Positions 56,195 to 64,000 of a stretch of 64,000 nucleotides of DNA are shown in pieces. A program made the translations under genes and the position numbers. How positions within the stretch are numbered: position 1 is the first letter of the stretch; the number at the start of each line of letters is the position of its first letter. This stretch comes from Mercenaria mercenaria (taxonomy: Eukaryota > Mollusca > Bivalvia > Venerida > Veneridae): the NCBI RefSeq assembly GCF_021730395.1, contig NC_069375.1, forward strand, positions 64,693,501 through 64,757,500. The letters run 5' to 3'. The notes beneath the pieces are model-generated. The model saw only the letters and a program-made list of their open reading frames with translations, did not search any database and had not been told where the DNA came from.

Positions 56195-59100
56195 TATACC
56201 CCAGTCACACATACGACGCGGCTACGTCTAGGTACGGATAGAAACGTAGTAAACCGTATCGACCCGTACCTGAGCCGTACGGACTGGTATTATTAGGTGT
56301 CACCCCGGTATAGAAGTACTTCCGGGTCGTTGTATCCTAGAAGGTAGTTCTTTGAAATTTTGAAGTTCCCAATTTAACGCTATCCCTACTTTGACATGTT
56401 ATATTCCAAATGTATTTATTGATACTGTGTACATTTTTTGTCATTTCTGATGTCTTTAACAGTTGTTTTATGTGTGTTTTTCAGGATTACATTTCTGTGC
56501 GGAAGGATTAAAAAACTAAACCAGACTGTTGGCCATGACAGATGTCAGTGGGAAATTTAAACATGGACTAGATACTTTGATGTGTAGCAAAAAAGTTCAT
56601 CGTTGATGGTGGTGTTTTTCTGTGATATATTGACTGGGATAGTATTACTCTTCAGAAATACAGAGCTGTCAATGCTGCAATTTTGTTGTGAAATTCACAA
56701 TCCATGTCCAGAAGTGCTTGTTTTACTATACAGCAAAGAAGGAGAAATTATACCGGGCCGACACCTATATGGCAAATTCAGAAAGTGGAATATCTCAGCA
56801 GCCATAGGGTTTACAGTCATGAAACTTCACACACTAGTAGCTGATAACAATACAAATCAGTGGCTAAAAGGATATTTCCAAGGTTTGTGAAATTTTAATT
56901 TTATTCAAATTTTAAAAATTCAGTAGTTGAATTTTCTTTGAAATTGAGTAATAGTTGTCTCCTCTTGATTTGTCAGTCTTCTACTATAGTGCAAAGACAC
57001 TGAACAAGCAGGAAGCTTTTAAAAAGGCTATATAAAAAAAGACACATAGTTTTTCACTTTATTTTAAGAAAAAAATATAAATTTAAATTTCTTAAATTTT
57101 TTTAAAAAAATTTCTATTTCGCATAGCGTCTCTTTTCCGAAGAATTTATAAGTATATATATGTGAACATGTTACATAGTGCCGCAGTAGACCATGGATGA
57201 ACAGTGTCGTATGTGTGGAAGCTGTACATTTTGGACCGGATGGGTTTATAAATGAGGCTATAGTCGGTTTCGTAACAGGAGTCGGAGAGACTGATTGCTT
57301 GTCGGGCCTGGATCTCGAACCGGTCACGGTGTTATTACACTGATGTTAAAGCCAGTCAGCAGGCGTCTCATATATGATATAAAGAAATTGCGTGAATGTT
57401 CGTTCCCTTGCGTATGAGACGCATAACTAATATTACACGAAATAATTATTTTTCTCATTTCAGTCAAATCCAATATGCTACCGGCATTTTGGCATTGAAG
57501 GACATTGCTTACCGGTGTGCCGAGTGCATTTGTCGGCATTATTAATGTTTAACAAGTTTTCTTTACACTGACAGGACATTGGTTGTATTACACAGGGAAT
57601 TACATGGAGGTTGCTTCAGTGTGATAAAATAGTTGTTGTTGTTGTTTGTGTATTATTTTATTTATTCATTTGTTTTTTCAGTTTAGAACATATTCCGAGC
57701 TTTCAGCTTCAGCCCGCATCAGGCCGTCGTCAGATACATTCTGCCTTGAATGGGATGCTTCTATTCTGATTTGCTTTTCAGGTTTACAACGCAGGTCTGT
57801 GTTACTAAGAAAATATTAACGGGCTGATTTCCTGGGTCAGCCTCGTGCAGTTTCCTTAATATGTATTTGTCCTGGTACCGACTGGAAACACAACTTGACG
57901 GTATTTGTATTTCAGTTTTGCTCGATTCATTCTACTTCATTCTTTAGATAGGACTTTTCCTGTTGGGACTTTTATTCATGTTTTTCTGTATGTTGTTTTT
58001 TCATAGCATTCATGTGTTTCAATTCTTTTAAATGTGCATTTCAGATACTTTGTTGTCTGTGCTGAAAGAGGTTGTCTGGTAATAGTTATTTTAATATTCT
58101 TTTCACTGTTTCAGCTAACATATATGTAGAAAATTATTCAGTTGCAGTGTTTTAATGACAGACTTCCTGTAAAGTTCCTGAACCAGTTGATATCAGAATG
58201 ATAAAGAAATGATAGATGGTACCAATCTGTGAATATTATGTCACTTTTTTATATAGGTGTTCCTGATCACACTTAGAACTATACACACACACTCAGCTGT
58301 TTCTCAAGAAAGGCCGACACCGGTTCACAATCTTTCTTTTGTCATTTGCAGGCGATGAATTCCATATGTCAGAAGGAAATTTAGAATCGTACAACCAGTC
58401 AGCAGCTACCCATAAACCAGACCAACCTATTAAGTCGAGCGGGCAGAAGCTGTGATTCCCAGTGTAACACCGCAGAATGACGGCTAGTTTTCGGTAAGCG
58501 ATTTACATGTTCCACCGTGCATTGCCCTCTGGTCCTAATGTCTTTAGTCAGAACTGTAGCCTAAAATGTCAGTAACTGCTTGACAGTTTCAGGGGTACCC
58601 TGAGCTGTGTCTGGCTCCAGTTGGAGTTCTTGACCTTCCGCACTTGCCTGCTTCCAAGATGGCGCGGATCGGCTTTGCATTTGGCGTTTCAGGCATTGTT
58701 CGGCTTAGCCGAAGAAATAATTCATTTTAAGATAGGCTGTGATGTATGATCTGTTTTACTTCCAGTAATTGTCATAAATATAATCACATATTGGTCTTTG
58801 CTTGTGGGTTTTGGTCTTTCAATCATTAAAAGTTTCATTTTTCTGCAATGTAGTGGGTAAATTATGCATTTTTTACTAAAAATTGCATATTTTTAAAGTA
58901 AATACTCATTTGATACATCATTTTTCAAAATAAATAAGCTTAAAGTTACATAAAACATACTATAAGCATTAACTAGTGATATCACAGTTGATTTCATGAA
59001 ATCTGATTGAAATTTTCAGAAGGAAGGCAAATTTTGTAATGTGCCTTTTTTCTTCAAATTCCGGTTTCCGAGCCAATTTCTCCGCAAAGTAGGTCTAATG

Positions 59101-59808
59101 TTTGAAATGTTTCTGCGGGACAAAATTTTCTTTGCGATGACAATGTCTTGTGTAACTTTTCTCGCAAAACCCTAAGTTACAAGATTTTATGGGAAAAATT
59201 TGGCTAAATTAAAATTTGATAAGATTTAGGTGTCACCCCGGTATAGAAGTACTTCCGGGTCGTTGTATCCTAGAAAGTAGTTCTTTGAAATTTTGAAGTT
59301 CCCAATTTAACGCTATCCCTACTTTGACATGTTATATTCCAAATGTATTTATTGATACTGTGTACATTTTTTGTCATTTCTGATGTCTTTAACAGTTGTT
59401 TTATGTGTGTTTTTCAGGATTACATTTCTGTGCGGAAGGATTAAAAAACTAAACCAGACTGTTGGCCATGACAGATGTCAGTGGGAAATTTAAACATGGA
59501 CTAGATACTTTGATGTGTAGCAAAAAAGTTCATCGTTGATGGTGGTGTTTTTCTGTGATATATTGACTGGGATAGTATTACTCTTCAGAAATACAGAGCT
59601 GTCAATGCTGCAATTTTGTTGTGAAATTCACAATCCATGTCCAGAAGTGCTTGTTTTACTATACAGCAAAGAAGGAGAAATTATACCGGGCCGACACCAT
59701 TACGGCTTACTACGTTAACGTACTGCTCAGGTACGGATCGATACGGATTACTACGTTCCTATCCGTGGCTAGGCGTAGATATCCGCGCCGTATGTGTGAC
59801 TGGGGTAT
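56195..59808. mobile_element. MITE with CCCCAGTCACACATACG ends, split by a nested insertion
   Basis: Left arm 56195-56295 and right arm 59699-59808 are inverted repeats (TATACCCCAGTCACACATAC and its inverse, then mirrored GGTACGGAT and GAACGTAGTAA blocks). Without the inserted element the arms would form a MITE of about 205 bp. TATA lies at both outer edges. Confidence 0.75.
56296..59698. mobile_element. Young non-autonomous element with 470-bp direct terminal repeats (LTR-like)
   Basis: Direct repeats at 56296-56765 and 59229-59698 have equal length and differ at one position I can find, so insertion was recent. Each begins GGTGTCACCCCGGTAT and ends ATACCGGGCCGACACC, which are imperfect inverses, and contains TG...CA just inside. 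ATTA flanks the whole (56292-56295 and 59699-59702). The 2.46-kb interior shows no recognisable gag or pol region. It looks structurally whole. A non-autonomous LTR element or a composite of two short inverted-repeat units are both possible. Confidence 0.7.
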
Positions 59809-60033
59809 ACGAGAATATAACTAATATGAAACTATAGGAGTAAGATAAAACATCTAAACCTGATTTTCAAATCCATGTAAAAGACCGGTTTAACGGCAGT
59901 AGTACATTTTGCTGTGTCGTAAATCATTGACCTTAAATGCATTTTTTCTGGCACTTATATTTGCCACGTAGCAACTTCTTAGCACGGAGGTTTTTGACAC
60001 TAAAGAATCCCGTATAATCAGGCATCGTCATTG

Positions 60034-60237
60034 TTTAACCTTTAACCTGCTGATTCTGCCTTTGCGACCAGTGCAGACCAAGATCAGCCTGCACACCCAT
60101 GCAGACTAATCATGATCTGCGTTGTTTGCTTCTCAGTCAGTAAATTTTCAGGGAAAGCTCCTTTGATAAACAATAGGTACCGCCCAGATTAAATGGTGGA
60201 CCGAACTATTTTAAAAATTTAGCAGGGTAAAGGTTAA
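60034..60237. mobile_element. MITE with TTTAACCTTTAACCTGCT ends
   Basis: Left TTTAACCTTTAACCTGCT, right AGCAGGGTAAAGGTTAA, with a GCGACCAGTGCAGACC block inside. I associate this family with venerid clams. The fragment at 29940-30070 belongs to it. Confidence 0.75.
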
Positions 60238-60641
60238 GAGGCGGCAGTTATAAATTGACGAGACGAGTGATTTTTTTTCTATCCATAACTTTAAAACTTC
60301 GGTAGTAAAAGTCCTTGCAATCATTTTAGATGTGCACCTTTACGGCGTGTCTAAATTTATTTGAAGGCATCATCGCTTAGATATGCTCGAGAGTCATCAT
60401 GAGGGTGATGAAAATTGCTCTTGCCGTAATGACGGTGCATTTTAAAACAGATGCACTTCAATGACGCACAGGGAAACGCATTTGACAATAAGTGGAAAAG
60501 AAAATTAGACGAACGGACGGTCAGGTACATAGAAAGAAATCCTATTTTATATGCTGTTATTTGGTTTGATCAAAGGTAAGTGCTATGAGGCGCCATAACA
60601 AAGTATTCGAAAATGATAGCATTCTTACACGGAAAAACCAC

Positions 60642-60899
60642 GGACCAGACAGGGCTACCCACCGGAGACCAGACCAGGGACCAGACAGGGCTACCGACCG
60701 GAGACCAAACCAGGGACCACACAGGGCTACCCACCGGAGACCAAACCAGGGACCAGACAGGGCTACCGACCGGAGACCAAACCAGGGACCAGACAGGGCT
60801 ACCGACCGGAGACCAAACCAGGGACCAGACAGAGCTACCGACCGGAGACCAAACCAGGGACCAGACAGGGCTACCGACCGGAGACCAAACCAGGGACCA
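60642..60899 (+). repeat. 36-bp minisatellite, seven units
   Basis: Units begin GGACCAGACAGGGCTACC and continue GACCGGAGACCAAACCAG; they differ from each other at one to three positions. Because 36 is a multiple of three and no stop arises, reading frames on both strands stay open through it (for example 60613-60948 and the reverse 60557-60982). Confidence 0.9.
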
Positions 60900-61161
60900 A
60901 GGTAATGAAAATGGGTATCGAGAAAAGTCTCAAAACTTTTACTTTTAAGTAGTTTGTTTGCTATATGAGCATTTAACGGCAACGTTAAAACTGTTGTAGA
61001 ATATACGTAGCTTGTATCACCTTTAACATGTAATGCTAAAGCCAGTCTAAGGGAAGAATTACATATTCAACCGACTTCAGATCTTATCGACCGAATAATG
61101 ATTGCCAATATCCGCTTCAAATATTTCCATATGTGAAAACGTGTAAACTCGAGCTATGTTA

Positions 61162-62050
61162 CAACCACATTTGTAATAAAAACCAGATTTGTAATAATTA
61201 TAACATTTCTCGTTTTTATTACAAAAGTGGTTGCAAAGGTTCAATCACATTTGTAATAACCAGATTTGTAATAAAAATCGCAAACTTTTTTTCTCGAGAG
61301 ATGTGTTTTTCCACGTGATATTCAAGCTTATGCATGCGTGTTTAAGCACGTGCAGGTCGAATTGAACTGTCCTGGGTCATTTAAGACTCCAAATGTTTTA
61401 CCTGAAATCCTTGTTCATGGACATATTTTACTTAAGAAAATTATTACATTTCTCGTTTTTATTACAAAAGTGGTTGCAAAGGTTCAACCACATTTGTAAT
61501 AACCAGATTTGTAATAAAAATCGCAAACACTTTTTTCGAGAGCTGTGTTTTCTTACGTGATATTTAAGCTTATGCATACGTTATTAAGCACCTGAAGGTC
61601 GAACTAAACTGTCATGGGTCATTTAAGACTCCAAATGTTTTACCCGAAATCCTTGTTCATGGACATATTTTATTTCAGAAAATTATTACATTTCTCGTTT
61701 TTATTACAAAAGTGGTTGCCAAGGTTCAACCACATTTGTAATAACCAGATTTGTAATAAAAATCGCAAACACTCTTTTTCGAGAGATGTGTTTTCCCACG
61801 TGATATTCAAGCTTATACATGCGTTATTAAGCACGTGCAGGTCGAATTAAACTGTCCTGGGTCATTTTAGAACTCCAAATGTTTTACCTGAAATCCTTGT
61901 TCATGGACATAATTATGTGACTTTAAAAAATTATTACATTTCTCGTTTTTATTACAAAAGTGGTTGCAAAGGTTCAACTACATTTGTAATAACCAGATTT
62001 GTAATAAAAATCGCAAACACTTTTTTCGAGAGCTGTGTTTTCTTACCATA
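61162..62050 (+). repeat. Satellite of about 242 bp, nearly four units
   Basis: ATTTCTCGTTTTTATTACAA occurs near 61204, 61446, 61688 and 61938. Each unit holds inverted 18-bp arms (TTATTACAAAAGTGGTTG and CAACCACATTTGTAATAA, one mismatch). The last unit stops after GAGAGCTGTGTTTTCTTAC. Confidence 0.85.
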
Positions 62051-62910
62051 CCGAAGAATATTCCTCCGGCCACTAATCGATAGCGGTCAGATTTTTTATA
62101 TAGAAATAAGAAGGGCATGTACACATTTTACTTAATAACAAAATTACTAAAAATAAGAAACCTTAGGTGCAAAAATATTACCAAAGTTCAACATTTGATT
62201 CATCACAAGGTTTTTCTAAATTAAATTTTATCTTAATTTTTGATTCGTTCTTCGCATGAAGTTTGATGCCATCATTTCGTCATTTTTTCCCTTCTTTTTT
62301 TCCATATAAAATGTGCAAAAATCTCATACATGCGTTTCTTCAAAGCATTTTTTTTGTATAAAACCATTGATATGAAAGCTTAGGTGCAAGAACTTTCCTA
62401 CTCTCATTGAATTTATCTTTTGAATGATATCTATTTCATTTTTGTGAAATGAAAATTTGATTCGTTCTCAGACGGTTTATTTTCACTAATTTCAAAGAAA
62501 AATTAACTTCAGCGCGAAGTTGTTGTTGTAGCGTCATAAGCAGACGATATTATAGTATGCCGCGTGAACATGCGGTATTGTGATCAAAACGTTATTTAAA
62601 GTAATGATTTAATCATTTAATGTAATTTTACTTCGCGAGTAATTCATTTTGTGTTAATATCACAAATTAACAATATAAGAAATGCAATTAAATATTGCAA
62701 TTAATATTTCGGTTCTAAAAAGAAAGAGACGCGCATTTCTTCTCATGTTATTGTTCTCACCTTATTTCATATACATTTAAATATCAGTGTCAATTATGCC
62801 AATTATGTCAATTAAACATTAAAAGAGATAGCTTTCCTAACGACCCTTGGATCATAAATGCAAACTGTCGTAAAAAAGTAAAATACAGATTTGTTTTGTA
62901 TATATTTTAC
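62051..62910. other. AT-rich stretch with no feature seen
   Basis: No open frame of note, no repeat boundary and no tRNA-like sequence could be recognised. Confidence 0.5.
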
Positions 62911-63314
62911 CAATCTGACTAAAGTACATATCCTATTACGCTACGCATAGGATCTGAAAACGACCTATTCATTGCCTCGTTCTGACGGCTCTTTCACTAG
63001 CCAATCAGAGCCTAGCTTACAACATCTTGCAAATCTACATGTAGCATTGACTTTTGATATCTACAATTCTTATGTCGTAATGTATCAGATAGCCGGTTAG
63101 CTCAGTCGGTAGGCCACTTGCTTTGTAAGCGAGGGGTCCCGGGTTCGAGTCCTGGAATAACCGCATATTTTTCTTATCCTTTGACAATCGAACAAGTCGT
63201 CTGATTGGATAACATAAAAATAGCAATAATGGAAATCCAAAATATACAGAAGACGAATGTAAATAGGTCGTTCTCAGATCTTCGTTTAGAAGATCAAGTA
63301 CTTTAGTCAGATTG
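62911..63314. mobile_element. MITE with 10-bp target duplication enclosing a tRNA-Thr-like sequence
   Basis: Ends are CAATCTGACTAAAGTAC at 62911 and its exact inverse ending at 63314. TATATTTTAC flanks both sides (10 bp). It is highly similar to 15922-16322 over its whole length in the opposite orientation. Length, ends and duplication size suggest a non-autonomous Mutator-like element. Confidence 0.87.
63092..63165 (+). pseudogene. tRNA-Thr(TGT)-like sequence inside a MITE
   Basis: GCCGGTTAGCTCAGTCGGTA, anticodon arm CTTGC-TTTGTAA-GCGAG (anticodon TGT), T arm CCGGG-TTCGAGT-CCTGG, then a T-run eight bases on. The acceptor stem pairs only with a bulge, so charging is doubtful although boxes A and B are good. 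It is better preserved than the copy at 16070-16142. Confidence 0.65.
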
Positions 63315-64000
63315 TATATTTTACTTAATAATTTTTAGTAAATAAATTCAAGGTCCGCCTTAATCAAATTAAAGCTGGAATATTTAATTATGTCCGGAGC
63401 ATTTTTTGGTACAAGAATGTTTTTGCAATGTAAATAATATCTGCATTTAAAACAGAATTGAATTTTACTTCAGTAACTTAATGATACATTTTTGTTTTCG
63501 CGAAAATTTTACCTGGTTTCATGATCTTTTCAGTTATCATAAATGTCGTCGTGATTAACTTACTTTCATAATTAATTGTACATGTTCAATTCAAGATAAT
63601 TTTACATAAAACTAATTTCTATACTGTAATCCTATTGAATGGTAGTTTATAGAAGTAATAAAATGTTATATGCATCACGCATAAATCCTTTTTATTGGAC
63701 CTGTAATAAAACTTGCCAATTACCTCCAAATAAGGAATGTTAAAACAACACAGACGTTTATTACGCTGATAAGGCTATAATTGCGTTTTGAATTACGGGT
63801 ATTTTCTTTTTGGAATTACAAGGTATAATTATCATGCGATTTTAATCTTTCGCATATTTTTATTTTGCAAGCAGTTTTCATATATTGTTGGAATATGTGT
63901 AGTTATATTAAAATGAATAATGTCTGCTTAAATACGGCAAAATACCTGTACCACGCTGATTGCCACTATCTTTTTTTTTAATTTTACAAACTTCCTAATT
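63315..64000. other. AT-rich end of window with no feature seen
   Basis: Nothing recognisable as coding sequence or as a bounded repeat. Confidence 0.5.

Noticed and set aside
60557-60982. 141-codon reverse open frame with LSGPWFGLRSVA repeats
   Set aside because: Explained by the 36-bp minisatellite, which stays open on both strands; no independent coding evidence.

Overview
The window looks like nuclear DNA of a marine bivalve, most likely a heterodont of the venerid type. The reasons are AT-rich sequence, short exons separated by long introns, and dense MITE, SINE and foldback families of the kind I associate with clam genomes. The species assignment is an inference; nothing here fixes it.

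Two host protein genes can be read exon by exon, arranged tail to tail. On the + strand (6425-11488) lies an inosine-uridine-type nucleoside hydrolase with four shared exons and two alternative terminal exons. Each terminal exon has its own stop and both enter in the same phase. On the - strand (12846-52445) lies a CNBD2-like protein with two cyclic-nucleotide-binding domains, eight coding exons and about 704 residues. Its splice phases agree throughout. Its first intron (24153-52315) is about 28 kb long and holds most of the unusual content.

That intron contains a cluster of elongator tRNA-Met(CAT) genes on the opposite strand to the host gene. There are five good copies, one with an altered D-arm, and at least five decayed or truncated ones. 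The tRNA genes carry a 20-nt intron at the canonical 37/38 position, a conserved leader of about 60 bp and a T-run terminator. The surrounding DNA is built from repeated modules in the same order, with a period of about 8 kb in the clearest pair, so the cluster grew by segmental duplication. Diverged inverted copies of one repeat lie at each end of it (24200-24600 and 50635-50965).

Mobile elements: (i) two foldback elements (37083-37812 and 42235-44609) share TACGGTG tips and 6-bp target duplications but have different tandem-palindrome cores; (ii) 400-bp MITEs with CAATCTGACTAAAGTAC ends and 10-bp target duplications enclose a tRNA-Thr-like sequence (15922-16322, 62911-63314, and a diverged relative near 34380); (iii) a young element with 470-bp direct terminal repeats (56296-59698) sits inside an older MITE; (iv) tRNA-derived SINEs, palindromic MITEs, minisatellites and a satellite of about 242 bp.

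Region by region: 1-5400 repeats with no recognised gene; 5400-12600 nucleoside hydrolase; 12600-24200 CNBD2-like exons 8 to 2; 24200-51000 tRNA-Met cluster and foldbacks in intron 1; 52316-52445 CNBD2-like exon 1; 52500-64000 no recognised gene, with nested elements and satellites.
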